Position numbers and translations under genes: made by a program. DNA of 64,000 nucleotides from Ryuthela nishihirai. Its lineage: Eukaryota > Arthropoda > Arachnida > Araneae > Heptathelidae. Positions 11,445-22,525 of this stretch are shown piece after piece. The notes below the pieces were generated by a model. It saw nothing but the letters and a program-made list of their open reading frames with translations. It was not told the DNA's origin and did not search any database. The stretch is from contig JAWZYU010000011.1 of NCBI GenBank assembly GCA_038380435.1, forward strand, positions 88,450,501-88,514,500, in the 5' to 3' direction. Every line of letters begins with the position of its first letter. Within the stretch, counting starts at the first letter, position 1.

Positions 11445-12095
11445 AGTGTTTAATTAATAAGGAATAAAAAATAAATACATGAAATATAAATATGATTTAT
11501 TCGTAAGTTAATTACTAAGAAAAAAAAATCATTTATAAATCTTCTCAAGTTAAATGTGATTTACAAAAAATATAATTTATTCTCAAATTAAATTATAAGA
11601 AATAAAATATGGAGGTTAATTCATAAGGAATAAAAAAAATTGTAAGTTAATTTATAAAAAATAAATACATGAAATAAAAAAAATCGTTGGTTAATTTATA
11701 TGAAATAAAAAAATTCGTAGGTTAATTTGCAAAGAATAAACATTTGTAGGTTAATTTATAAGAAATAAAAAAATTCGTAATTTACTTTATAAAAAAATAA
11801 ATGCAGGAAATAAAAAATTCGGAGGTTAATTTACAGGAATAAAATATGTGTAAGTTAATTTATAAAAAAATAAATACAGGAAATGAAACATTCATATGTT
11901 AATTTGCAAATAAATATAATTTATTCTCGTGTTAATTTATAAAAAATAAGTACCGGAAATAAAAAAATTGGTAGGTTAATTTATAAGAAATATATTATTC
12001 GTAGGTTAATTTGCAAGGAATATAAATTCATAGGTTAATTTATAAGGAATAAAAAAATTAGTAAGTTAATTTATAAAAAATAAAAAATAAATAAT
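11445..12095. repeat. AT-rich minisatellite, unit about 31-36 bp
   Basis: The phrase ggttaatttataagaaata followed by aaaaaaattcgta recurs about twenty times with small indels. It forms a continuous array between repeat family X and a SINE-B copy. The unit is almost pure A+T with a conserved gta(g)gttaattt core. Confidence 0.8.
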
Positions 12096-12101
12096 TAAAT
12101 A

Positions 12102-12259
12102 AATGTCCCTTCAAGCAGATGCTTGCCACATAGATCTTACAGGAGCCTGTTAGTTTATATGCCATAGTAGAGGGTCTGAGAGGATGGCAGGACACCAGCA
12201 GAAAAACGACACACACATCAATGCCTTACCCGGGGCTCAAACCCAGGTCCCTTAGATCA
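12102..12259 (-). mobile_element. SINE-B, truncated at its tRNA end
   Basis: The 3' part of SINE-B is present, read on the minus strand from the B-box region through the conserved GCAGCTGCTTGAGGG-like end. The element stops abruptly at ttagatca, losing the A box and the start of the tRNA-like head. A hAT-like end follows directly, so the head may have been removed by a later event. Confidence 0.85.
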
Positions 12260-12560
12260 TAGCTTCTTAAACTATGGGTCGAGACCGAATATGGGGTCGC
12301 GTAACTGAATGTGGGGGTCGCGAAAAATTTGGCAACAGTAAAAGGTTTATGAACTCGCAACGACCAAAAATTATTTCAAAATGAAATGCGTAATGAATCC
12401 GAGGTGTTTCTCTGGCAGCGCGACTTTACTACAGTCTTGTGCTTAAACACACAACGTGCGCACTTTGAACTGCGCATGCCGTCACACCACGCAACGTCAA
12501 CGATGCTGCCAGAAACATCTCGGCTCGGATTCGAGACTATTGTATTTTATGATTAGCATT
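12259..12560 (+). mobile_element. Single hAT-like end
   Basis: The sequence from 12259 (tagcttcttaaactatgggt, then cgagacc and several ggggtcgcg blocks) resembles the terminal region of vertebrate- and arthropod-type hAT elements, which begin with cag(t/c)ggttctcaaac and ggtcgcgac motifs. I could not find a matching opposite end, so this is probably a broken element. Confidence 0.45.
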
Positions 12561-12676
12561 GTTTTGTCTTTACATATAAAATTTTCTGCTCCTATAAAAA
12601 CATAATAGTTTAATTACGCAAAATGAAGACTTTTAGTATTTTCCTACCGTCATTCCTCAACATGTAAGCATCAAAA

Positions 12677-12763
12677 TATACTGCTCACATTAATTAGGGG
12701 ATATTTTTATCGCTTCATATTCATTTTGAAATATCCCCTAATTTTTGTGAGCAGTACAGTATA
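12677..12763. mobile_element. 87-bp Tc1/mariner-type palindromic MITE
   Basis: Inverted arms read TATACTGCTCAC then TTAGGGGATATTT on the left, with the same on the right (TATACTGTACTGCTCAC then TTAGGGGATATTT), around a central region of roughly 20 bases. Tc1-like elements often have the CTGCTCAC start, and TA dinucleotides flank both ends. It has no coding capacity. Confidence 0.75.
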
Positions 12764-13045
12764 ACTTTGGGTTGTATTGGATTATGGATCAGTGGCTAAA
12801 GTTAGACATTCCGAAATTATAGTTATTTCATTCCGAAAACAGTCAGGGTAATAATGCAGATAATATTTCAAAGAAACCTTAAATCATATTTTTTTATCGT
12901 ATTCAATTTGCTAGGTAAAAGTAATTAAAGGAGGGTGAAATCAGCTACCACTGTAAATTAAAGTATCATTTAGTGTAGCTTTGTGTAATCGTTTAATCGC
13001 AAAATCTTGCTCGATCATAGAACATATTCCAGTTCAGTGGCTTCC

Positions 13046-14417
13046 AACTAGTCCAGGCATGGCCAACTGTTTTTGCCCCCGGGCCGGATTGGAAAAAAAA
13101 ATATTTTCACGGGCCGGACGAAATATTAAAATTGAAAAATGTTAAGCAAAACACTTATTTCTTTAAGTAAACAAAATTTTATTATGAAATTTGTTTATGA
13201 ATAATTGTAAGTAAATCAATACAACAAATTAACATAATAACTAATGCGACGTGTTGAGGCGGTTTGCATCGCTTATTATTTTTTTAATATCTGGTTCTAT
13301 ACTTGTAGTAGCTATTCTTAACACAGCCTCCAAATGTAAATCATTCAATCTTGATCTTGTTGTACTTTTATTTAGATTCATTAAAGAAAAGGTTTGTTCA
13401 CAAATATAAGTTGAGCTAAAGATTACTAAATACGTCTTGGCAAGTTTTTTTAAATTTTCATATTTTTCAGTATTCAATTGCTTATAAAAATTACACAAAT
13501 TTTCTTGCTCTTCTCGATATTTCTCATGTAATAATTCATCACATTATAAATTAATTATTTCTAATTGTATATCAACAGGAACGTCATCAACTTGTACAGA
13601 AAATGGATTTCGGATAATAGATAAAATTTTATCAATTTTTTTGAAGCAATCGAATCTCTGCTCGAAATCTGTCATTAGTGCAAGGATGTTTTTATTAAAT
13701 GTTTTAACCTTTTCTTTTAAAATATTTAAAGATATGGTCAGTAACGTTGGAAAATGATCAAATTTACATTCAGCCAGAATTGTAGAAAAAAGGCTAAGCT
13801 TCATTTTAAAAGCTCTTAATTTCTGTATTAAATCATGAGCAAATAAATTTTTTCCTTGTATACATGTGTTAAATTCGTTCAAATGTGTGAGAATATCCAA
13901 AGAAAATGCTAAATCACAAATCCAATTTGGATCTAATAATTCAGGAAAATCCTCATTTTCTTTAAGCATTAAAAATATTTTTATATCCTCTTGAAGGTCC
14001 CACACACGTCTTAAAACTTTTCCCAAACTTAACCAACGGATTTTATTGTGATATAGTACATCTAAATGACTGGTATTTAGTTCTTCAAGGAGATCAATAA
14101 ATTGCCTGTGATTTAATCCTTTTGATCGTAGGAAATTCACTAATTTCACAACTACATTTGTAACATGATCGATTTTTAAAATATTTTTGCACTATGCAAA
14201 AATATTTTACTCGCCTGCTGGCAACGTCGCTTGAACATCGAGTGCAGATGAGTATAAAAGTTTTAATTCTTTATAACGGAATCTTTTTTAAAAAATACAG
14301 AAGTATCGAGAATTCATTCGATTAATTACTAGAAGTTAAATGTTAATATTGAAAAATTGTTCGCGGGCCACATAAATTCATTACGCGGGCCGTATGTTGG
14401 CCATGCCTGAACTAGTC
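13046..14417 (-). mobile_element. hAT transposon (ZBED/GTF2IRD2-like), internally deleted
   Basis: Element 13054-14409 (1356 bases) has perfect 14-base inverted ends, CAGGCATGGCCAAC and GTTGGCCATGCCTG. The perfect 8-bp target duplication AACTAGTC flanks it (13046-13053 and 14410-14417). Subterminal cgggcc blocks occur at both ends. The transposase C-terminal half lies inside on the minus strand. The N-terminal half, including the BED finger expected in this family and the first catalytic residues, is absent. Autonomous hAT elements are around 2.5-4 kb, so this is a deletion derivative. The exact duplication and single in-frame stop make it the best-preserved element in the window. Confidence 0.92.
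13241..14194 (-). pseudogene. hAT transposase C-terminal half, one in-frame stop
   Basis: The frame is open from about 14194 down to 13241 except for one TAA at 13544-13546. The upstream piece contains VKLVNFLRSKGLNHRQF and a WLSLGKVLRRVWDL block, seen in transposases annotated as ZBED5, SCAND3 or GTF2IRD2-like. The downstream piece carries the hAT dimerisation signature STYICEQTFSLMN with TRSRLNDLHLEAVLRI. The two pieces are in the same frame, so a single substitution would separate them. Upstream of about 14194 the frame meets a stop and the N-terminal half is missing. It cannot be active. It might once have served as a repressor or simply be debris. Confidence 0.88.
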
Positions 14418-15974
14418 GCTAAAAATTAACAATAATAATGTACGACCTGTTAATTTACAAGAGGTCGTTTATAATATATATAACGTATCAGAAGGATTTA
14501 ACACTTCACCCCACCCGCTGTATATAGCAGGATCTCCGTATTTTGTGTAGAAATCTTCACATATACATGAATTTACTAGTATTTAATTAAAGTGATATTA
14601 CATAAAAAAATATGATTTTTGAAATCGCAAAAACTAATCGCAAAAATAAATATAGCATTTTAATGTCGTCGTGTTATTAGGTCGGTGGCTTGTTTAATAA
14701 GAACGTTAATAGTAACCACATTATAACATCCCATCACACCCTCAAATCGTTTCATTATTTACAGATGAGTCCCTACAGAGTACATGTACACTAAGCGGTT
14801 CTACCGTTAAGTGCAGTTCTACGTTATGTCAATAGTAAGTCAGTTACAGAATTCAATAAATTCCTTATATAAGAGTTTTATAAAAAATGCTTCCTAATTT
14901 ATAAATCTCAGTCAAATCTATTTAAATCAAAATATATTTTTCAAAGGCAACAAATTTTTAAAAAATATTCATTTAGTGTTTAAAGTGTTGTGGAAGCTGA
15001 AACATTTAACAAGTTAGCTTGGTATGCAAAACGTCATTTATAATTAGTGGTAATTAACATAATTATTATAAGAACTGCTAAAAACACTCTATATGGGTTA
15101 GTAAATTTCAGTATGACGGTTTTGCTTACTTTTTAACTAGTTTTTATTAACTTATTAAAACAATTATTTCAACTGTCATTTTAGCTGTTAAATATTACAA
15201 TTTGCGCAACCGTGAAAATAGTGAACGAATTTTGTTGAAAATCGACACTGAAATAGATTTGATTGAGATGATTTTCGTGTAAAGCTTATTTAAGATGTTA
15301 CTAAGTTATGTATCTGAGTTATTATTGAGATAACAGGAAACTGCCCCAAATAGAGCATTGCGCTCTAGACATGCTTTATTTGTGTTATACTTGTTAGGAG
15401 ATCATGGCTTGGACCTCCTCGAAGAAGATGGGTTCCTAGATGATAGTAGAAGTGAAAGCACATCACAGTAACAGGTGGAGAATGCTGTGAAATCTGATCA
15501 ACGCCAGAGGATGTGACGATTCCCTTACCCAACAATACTGAGTGTTGACATTACCATTCAGCTGGAATTGTGCCTCCTCACTCTGTAGAAGTCTATGTTC
15601 AATTGTTGTCCATCTCCATCCTATCCAGCCCTAAGCCTTGAAAATACCAGTTTATACCGGAACCAGCGCAATACACTTCGTAGGACCTTGGAGACAGCCG
15701 ATCATGCAAAATTCAGATGTGTTACATCGGCCCTGGCTCTAAGAGAAGACTACTGCACTAGCCATCTACAATGTGTTCAAAAACCGATAGACTTTCTCTG
15801 CAATGGCATAACGATTAAAAACCGTTTCTTCAAAATTCTGAGTCCTGTTTCGTAACTCATTTTCCTCAAAGGCATCTCCATCTCTTCAGTAAGCGATATT
15901 CGGCTATAGCATTCCTGATTTTGTTACTGTTTTGGAAATAGAGCTTAACCAATAATGCACGAGCCTTCAGTTCC
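14418..15974. other. Spacer, nothing recognised
   Basis: No transposon ends or coding similarity were seen. A short stretch at about 14880-14940 is a reverse-complement match to about 31780-31850 (shared agatttgactgagattt core), so it belongs to a small dispersed repeat. The open frame 15595-15855 shows no recognisable motif. Confidence 0.45.
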
Positions 15975-16352
15975 GGTGTCGTGGCTCTTTGTGTCCACTA
16001 AAATGAGTTAAATGCCCAGATCACAAAGACTCCGAGGTCTCAGAGAAGGTTGGAGGGGGGGGGAACCCACTGGACAACTGTTAGGAGATAGATAGTAATA
16101 TCCTATTAAGTCCATCCAGTATGTTCTTTAACGTGCATAAGGTTCGGATCACTCCCGCATGCGGAGCCAAGGCTTAACGTCACATCCGAAAGTCGGTGGT
16201 CTTTCTAAGCCCATTGGTGTCCACTACTGACCGAGAGCAGGGTGGGTGTTTTGCGAAGTTAAATCTCAACGCTGGCCCAGCTGGACTTGAACATGTTAAC
16301 TGTAGATTCCGAGCCTGGTGCGTGATCAACTGCCTGCCTCCCCTCCCCCCTC
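15975..16352 (-). mobile_element. SINE-A, old diverged copy
   Basis: The whole SINE-A body can be followed on the minus strand: the 3' part near 15980-16060, the cacgttaaagaac block near 16125, the gggacgttaag block near 16175 and the degenerate tRNA head ending near 16350. Divergence is higher than in the copies at 16747 and 32136, so this is an older insertion. Confidence 0.8.
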
Positions 16353-16735
16353 CCTCCAATCCAGAGCAATATTCCCTTGTTCTAAGGTTGAAGTCCCAAC
16401 TGTACTTGCATGGATATTTTCGCTCTTAACTGCCACTCTGAATTTGGCAAGAAAAGAAACACCGATGAGCTTCGTAAGATTTATATACAGTACATATTTC
16501 TAGAAATCAATCATTGTCATGTTAGTTACCTGACTAGTTGTCTCTGATTGCATTATTCTGCTATGATATCGCTACGCAGCTTAGCTTCCCACTTAAAAAA
16601 ACACTCAAACTAAATAACCCAATCAGAGACACCTTGTCTGAACAATGCAAATCTTGAACAAGTCACTTCCAGTCCATACTTATAAAAACACGAAGAGTGA
16701 ATAATGGAATCAATAGCACTTATTAATTTTTTTTT
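16353..16735. other. Spacer, nothing recognised
   Basis: No repeat or coding similarity was seen between the two SINE-A copies. Confidence 0.5.
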
Positions 16736-17141
16736 CTGGTACAAAGGGGCGGGAATGGCTCAGTCGGTAGCGCGCCAGGCTCGTAATCTGTAGTTCCCAG
16801 GTTCGAGTCCCAGCTGGGTCAGCGTTGAGATTTATCTCCGCAAAATTCCCCGCTCTGCCCACGGTCAGTAGGGGACACCGATGGGTTTGGAAAGGCCGCC
16901 GTCCGTCGGATGGGACGTTAAGCCGTGACGCCGCATGCGGGAGAGCCATAACCTGTGCACGTTAAAGAACACGCTGGATGGCCTTGACGGGAGGCTACCA
17001 TCTGTCTCCCAACAGCTGTCCCAGTGGGTCCCCTCCCCCAACCTTCTCTGAGCCTTCGGGGTCCATGTGACCTGGCCATTTAGCCCATGGTGTGCAAAAA
17101 AGTGCCGCTCAGAGGTAAAACAACCCAACCCTGGTACAAAG
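16736..17141 (+). mobile_element. SINE-A, full length with 11-bp target duplication
   Basis: The element spans 16747-17130 and is flanked by perfect CTGGTACAAAG duplications (16736-16746 and 17131-17141). The head is tRNA-like, with A box TGGCTCAGTCGG at 16756-16767 and B box GGTTCGAGTCC at 16800-16810. The anticodon-loop position reads CTCGTAA, which suggests a tRNA-Thr(CGT)-like ancestor. A body of about 300 bases follows, including GGGACGTTAAGCCGTG and CACGTTAAAGAACACGCTGG, and the end is an (AACCC)n-like tail. It is transcribed by RNA polymerase III in principle and needs a LINE reverse transcriptase. Open frames through this repeat on either strand are spurious. Confidence 0.93.
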
Positions 17142-17370
17142 TGTTGTAATTAATAAATACTCTTGTAAGTCACTACAGACAACCAATCAAAACTTACAGA
17201 ATACCATTAGCTAATTTCCAACTGTATCACTATGCGTCCTGTTCAAACCATATCCATGGACTTACACCAACTCACTTTCGCGAAACAAGCAGACCGATTG
17301 ACTTCAAGTTCGACAGCAACTCCGTTAACAAAAATTCTAATTCACTACAAGTTTTTATCCACGTTTAACC

Positions 17371-17612
17371 TTCTGATATAATACAATAAATAAACAACAA
17401 ATACCCCCTCAAGCAGCTGCTAGCCACATATGTCTAACAGGAGCCTGTCAGTTTATACGCCAGAGTAAGAAAGTCTGAGAGGATGGTGGGACCTCAGCAG
17501 AAAAACAACACAAACATCCATACCATAACCAGGGGCTCGAACCCAGGTCCCTTAGATCAGTAGCCAAGCGCGCAAACCACTCGGCCATGAGACGGCATAC
17601 CGTTCTGATATA
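17371..17612 (-). mobile_element. SINE-B, near full length with 10-bp target duplication
   Basis: SINE-B lies on the minus strand between direct copies of TTCTGATATA (17371-17380 and 17603-17612). The tRNA-like head (right side, with ggccgagtggtt-like A box), the gacctgggttcgag region and the 3' GCAGCTGCTTGAGGGGGTATT end are all present. The tail is a TATT/TGTT-rich run. Confidence 0.9.
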
Positions 17613-17915
17613 CACCTATTTATTACAGTTCTTACCTAAAGCCATTCAAAATGGCAGTAAACGATTTTAAGAAATTATCATTTTTTTTATAAACCGTATT
17701 TTTAGCAGATTAACTAATATTGTATACTAATAAAAATATTAATCAAAATAGTATTGTATATGAGCTCCAAACCTATTTTTACATTAGAATTTAGCCAATA
17801 ATTGCTTTAATGCTTCTAAGAGAAATTTTGTGTAAAGTTCCATCATATTTAGACAATGTTAATCATTTTCGAAAATTTTAGCGGTAGTTTATTACAACAG
17901 TTTACAAAATGGCCG
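17613..17915. other. AT-rich spacer, nothing recognised
   Basis: No coding similarity or terminal repeats were seen. Confidence 0.5.
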
Positions 17916-18155
17916 TACAGGACCGGATCTGATGGTGGGTGGTAGAGGATTCTGCCCCCTTTGAGAACTTTAACAAGGAAAATGGAAGCCAAAAATATTA
18001 AACATTTGCATATTCATCCATTTTTCAAGATAATTTTTTTAAAATATCTGAAATGGAGAGGCAATATTATACTGCAAACGATATCCAGTATTCCCCTCAC
18101 CCCATCTTAATTCGTCACTTCCCCAATTCCTTTTTCTAGATTGGAGCCTGTTATA
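17916..18155 (+). mobile_element. Short non-autonomous element, family M copy A
   Basis: Starts CAGGACCGGATCTGATGG and ends TTTCTAGATTGGAGCCTG. The ends are imperfect inverted repeats of the form CAGG-ccggATCT. The internal part shares blocks such as tgccccctttgagaa, aaggaaaatgg, catttgcatattcat and a C-rich tract near the right end with copies at 46135-46404 and 48020-48215. No exact target duplication was seen for this copy. Confidence 0.6.
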
Positions 18156-19379
18156 CGAATATACGATGGATATGAATTGCAAACAAAACGGAAGAAATTG
18201 AACATATTTCATATTTAACTCTATTCAGGTTTGAATTAAGATAAAATTTGAAATTGACTTAAAATTATATTACAGAAAGGTTGGTGAAGCTGGATCTCTA
18301 ATTTATGATGCCCTTGGTCATAACCATTATAATTGTATGATAGTTAACCTTACTTTTACTTTAATTCCTTCCTTTTAAAACCTGTTGTAACATCGAACCC
18401 GTTGATCTTTTGTTTTGTCTATGGATCATTCCAAAAAGTGGTAAAGTCGATTGTCATGAGAAATAAACACCTCTTTCATAAATTCTGAACTATCGTTTGC
18501 TTCATATGTTGCTTTTACTAATGATCTGAAAGACGTAAATTTCAAATATCGTGCGTTTCAAATGAGTTGTTTCTAAAATAATATTCAAGTATTGCCATCA
18601 TAATTCCGATCACAGGATACTAAAAATTAACATCCAAATGTGTTTATGAAAAGACATTTTATTAAATTTTGAAAGCAGTCAGAGAATTTCATAAATTTTT
18701 CTTAAACTCTATATATCGTAAATATTTCAGTTCGACGATATATTTAATTACCAATTCTTTTATATGTATTTATTTATGAAAAGGAAGCTAAATAATAAAC
18801 AGAGATAATTACCGCTATGAAATGCGATATCGTTCATTACAGTTTTGAACTGTCTTTTAATCGATATAATTCACAAGGTTTCAAACTAGATCAGTGGCTT
18901 ACAACTTAAGCCGCTAAAATGAATACGAAAAACATCCAACTTGTTAAATACCTACATAGGATATTTACTATATTCAAGAAAGAAATGAAATTAGCAATTC
19001 ATTTATATTTTGAGAACATGGAAATGTTGTTTTGTGTTTGGATTTGGAAAGCCATGGCCAAATCATTCAAGAAAATTTGACAAACTGAACAATGTTTTAG
19101 ATTTATTTGCATAAGGATCTGAATTATCCAAACTGAAAAATAATTAATCCGATGAATCTAAAGCCTATTCAAGTTACCCTTTCTTGATAATAGTTAAGAT
19201 ATTTTAATAGTCGTGTTAATCAGTCGAAAATCAAGCCAATTCATTGAAGGGTGTAAAGAAGAGCCAACACACTTATATTTTCCTATCTTATCCGGATCTC
19301 AATGCAGCAAAGATTTTAAATTTCGCTTCTTCCAAACGAACAAGTTGAAAACTCATGGAAAATCATCTCTGAGCACCGA
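18156..19379. other. AT-rich spacer, nothing recognised
   Basis: No coding similarity, terminal repeats or tandem structure was seen. Confidence 0.5.
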
Positions 19380-19918
19380 CTCCATCGCTGCTGAAAGGTT
19401 TGTCTGGGGAAGTCTGCATGGTGTACTTGGATGACATCATCGTTCTTGGAAAGACTTTTGAGAAACATTTTTTTCGTCAAGTGTTTCAAAAACGTATGGC
19501 AGCCAAGATAAAAATGAGATCGACTAAATGTAAACTGTTCCAATAAGAAATCCATTACCTTGTCATGGTATTCTACAGGAATTAAGACTGAAAATATAGA
19601 TTCTGATAGATATTCTGATAGAGATAGAAGCTGTAAGAGACTGTCCTCCACCACAGGATGTTCATCAACTTCGTAGCTTTATTGCACTTTCACATACTAT
19701 AGAAGATTTGTCAAGGGTTTCGCCAATATCGCAAGGCCATTACATCATCTGACCGAGGAGAGCCAGAGGTTCACGTGGACCACTGAATGTGAAGTGGCCT
19801 TCCAACAGTCGAAGCAAGCTCTTTCCACGGCACCAGTGTTGGCTTATCCACAAGCTGATAAGCAGTTCATACTAGATACTGCCGCAAGTAACACGGGAGT
19901 TGGTGCTATACTTTTATA
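19380..19918 (+). mobile_element. Ty3/Gypsy pol fragment (RT to RNase H junction)
   Basis: The translation shows the Gypsy RT catalytic block VYLDDIIVLGKTFEKH near 19417-19465. Later comes CPPPQDVHQLRSF (about 19640), then LHHLTEESQRFTW and ALSTAPVLAYPQADKQF, reaching the RNase H opening LDTAASNTGVGAIL near 19915. At least two frameshifts or stops are needed to join the blocks. Gag, protease, most of RNase H, integrase and LTRs are absent. The fragment ends abruptly at about 19918, where an R1/I-like LINE begins. Confidence 0.85.
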
Positions 19919-19959
19919 ACTATAAGACGGAAAAGAAAGAATTGCAAATTTTAGCAAAA

Positions 19960-21570
19960 CTTTATCAAAACCAGAACGGAATTATTGTGTCACACTCTAG
20001 ATACCCTAGGGCAGTGTCAACTCTACTCTCAGTCTCTCTTCTCTGTCTCTACAGGTTTATGCAGACGACATGCTGCTTGTCATATTGCTCTCCTCCAGAG
20101 AAAGACTGGAGATTGCTGGCAATGCAGCATTGTCGGTCCTCGAAGGATGGAGTCTTCGGTACAAGCTAGGGTTCAGCTGTAGGAAGAAAACATCAATGAT
20201 GTAGCTAAGGAGGGTGTCCTTAACTAAAGGTACTCAATCATTAAAATGAATGGCAATACTTTTAGCCATAAGATGACATTGAAGTGTTTGGTGATCATGC
20301 TGGATGAGAGGATGAGCTGGATCCCACAGTTGCAGGACTTGAAGATAAAATACACCAAGGTGATGTGCAAACTGGGACGAATGACTCGCCTCTCATGTGG
20401 CCTCCGAGGAGAGGTCCTAAAAGAAATTTATTGGAGAGGAACAAAGAGGATCCTAACATACGAAGCAAGCGCCTGTTGGCGCCCAATTACCCACTCCATG
20501 ATGTGCAGAAAGCTGCTCGCAGCTCAGAAATCAGCTTTACTGCGTATTAGCAGCGTTTATAGAACTACATCTGCAGAAGCGCTCTTGGTGATCGCGGGGA
20601 TTCCACTTTTTTATTTGAGAGTAGGAAAAGAAGCGACCATTTTTACATGCATTGGGAGAAGGCAACATTTCTCGGAGTCCAATATGACCCTGCGTACTAT
20701 GAAACTGAAACTGCAAAATGAGATACACACTCCACTAAGAGACTTCGTGTCCCATGGTCTATGGACCATCAGGCAGAGGAGTGGAAGTCTACACTGACCG
20801 TTCCAAGAGCGAGGATGCAGATGGTGTGAGCCTGGCCTACACTGCCTACAATCAAGGATCCTAAGTGTATCTAATAACAGCTCGACCGTCCAAGCAGAGC
20901 TGCTTGCCATCAGAGAGGCCCTTAAGTGGGTCCTCAATGACGGCAGTCAGTATAATGACATAAGGCTGTATTATGACAATCGAGCAACTCTGAAAGCGCT
21001 TGAAGATGCAGACAAACAAGCATCACACGGTAAACGAGATAAAACAGTTCTTGGGTGGCAATAACAGATCTAATATTTATCTCTCCTGGATCAAGATGCA
21101 TGCAGGTCATGATGGAAATGAGCAGGCAGACCAACTGGCACGCTCAGCAGGCACTGACACTCAGTCTGAAATTGCGGTTAAGACTTCAACAAATACTTTG
21201 AAGCCTATATTAGGCAAGGAGGTGACAATATAGTGGAAGAGATTTTGGGACACGATGAGAATGGTCTTCAAACGAAGACATTCATCCACAGTCGGTTCAT
21301 CCTTAGTGTCCTCTGACCATCACTTTACACAGGTACTGACAAGACATGGGAACATCCCAGCATATCTGGAGCGTTTTAAAATCTTTGCCCATAGTTGCTG
21401 CGGCTGTGGGGCTCCAGATGCAGATGTCGGGCACTACATCCTCCAATGCCCGATAACAGAAAGGTTCGCTAACGAACTCAGAAAAGTCAGGCAATCAGAG
21501 AGGGAGCAGGCGGGCCGACCACAGTATCCAGTGGGAATGCCCAAGTTAGGTCAAACTTGAGGGATCTGAG
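19960..21570 (+). mobile_element. R1/I-like LINE, RT C-terminus plus RNase H, degraded
   Basis: From about 19990 the frame gives IP*GSVNS (RT motif B with Gln changed to a stop), then VYADDMLLV (catalytic motif C). The long frame 20246-20797 has LDERMSW, the KYTKVMCKLGRM block and SALLRISSVYRTTS, the RT thumb of R1/I-type elements. RNase H remnants follow, including SWIKMHAGHDGNEQADQLARS (within 21000-21233). A C-terminal CGCGAPDADVGHYILQC zinc-knuckle-like motif follows (21255-21560). Several stops and shifts disable it. The downstream C/T-rich stretch to about 21830 may be its 3' UTR. Confidence 0.85.
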
Positions 21571-21849
21571 CTGACTCATTTGCTGGCTCCCGGACTTCCT
21601 ACTTTGTGATCGAAGCTGCTTTTGCTCTTCTACTTATCTTCCGTATTCTTCTAGCCGGGCTGCTATCTGCAACCCCTTTAACTCCACCCATACTCCAGGT
21701 TCCTACTGGTCTCATCTGAGACAACCTCTTGACTTCTACTTTAAGTCTTCTGAGACTTCTTTTGACTCTTACTTTCACTTTGATCCTCTCACCACGTGTA
21801 GTGTTCTCAGAACGAAGATTTCCCTAGAGCACGATAATTTCCCAGGGGG
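21571..21849 (+). other. Probable 3' UTR of the R1/I-like LINE
   Basis: A C/T-rich stretch without coding similarity follows the LINE C-terminus in the same orientation. No poly(A) tail or target duplication was identified. Confidence 0.35.
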
Positions 21850-21869
21850 TTGGGTCCTTCGAGACAACC

Positions 21870-22175
21870 CACCTCACAACAGAGGGCTTGTACGTGCAGT
21901 GTGTGGGATGGCGTTGTCCTGCTGCAGAATCAGTCCAGGCATGGTGGTAAGGTAGGGTCATGCCAAAGGATTAATGATGGCATCGACGCAACGTCTCCCA
22001 TTATTGCGCCAGAAACAGGGATCAGAGGTGTTCAGCTGCCATGTGTAATGCCCCCCCCCCCATACAATTGTACCACGATAGGGAGCTATGTTTTGGCTAA
22101 TGGAAGAAGATTCCTCAGGTCGTTGACGACACCGACGCCATGCAGACAAACGACCGTCTGGCATGCTGAAACAAA
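21870..22175 (-). mobile_element. Tc1-like transposase fragment (DDE core)
   Basis: On the minus strand the translation includes TIVWGGGHYTW, then PYLTTMPGLILQQDNAIPHTAR. The Asp in QQDNA is the second catalytic residue of Tc1-like DDE transposases. The third acidic residue, the N-terminal helix-turn-helix and terminal repeats are missing. A poly-C run (about 22050-22062) interrupts the frame. A SINE-A copy follows at 22199. Confidence 0.75.
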
Positions 22176-22198
22176 ATCGGAACCAGGTTGTAAGTTGG

Positions 22199-22525
22199 GT
22201 TGGGTTGTTTTATCTCTGAGCGGCACTTTTTTGCACACCATGGGCTAAATGGCCAAGTCACATGGACCCCGAAGGCTCAGAGAATGTTGGGGGAATGGAC
22301 CCACTGGAACAGCTGTTGGGGGACAGATGGTAGCCTCCCGTCAAGTCCATCCAGTATGTTCTTTAACATGCACAGGATATGAATCTCTCGCACACGGGGC
22401 CACGGCTTAACGTCCCATCCGACGGACGGCTGCCTTTCCAAGCCCATCGGTGTCACCTTGTGACCGTGGGCAGGGCGGGGAATTTTGCAGAGATAAATCT
22501 CAACGCTGACCCACCTGGGAACCCA
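22199..22525 (-). mobile_element. SINE-A, truncated in the tRNA head
   Basis: The 3' tail (ttgggttgggttg on this strand) lies at 22195-22210, and the body runs to the beginning of the B-box region near 22518. AACCAGGTT before and AACCCAGGTT after may be the remains of a target duplication. The A box is missing. Confidence 0.85.

Noticed and set aside
15595..15855. 86-codon open frame as a gene
   Set aside because: No motif, and the surroundings are repeat-derived. Length alone is not convincing.
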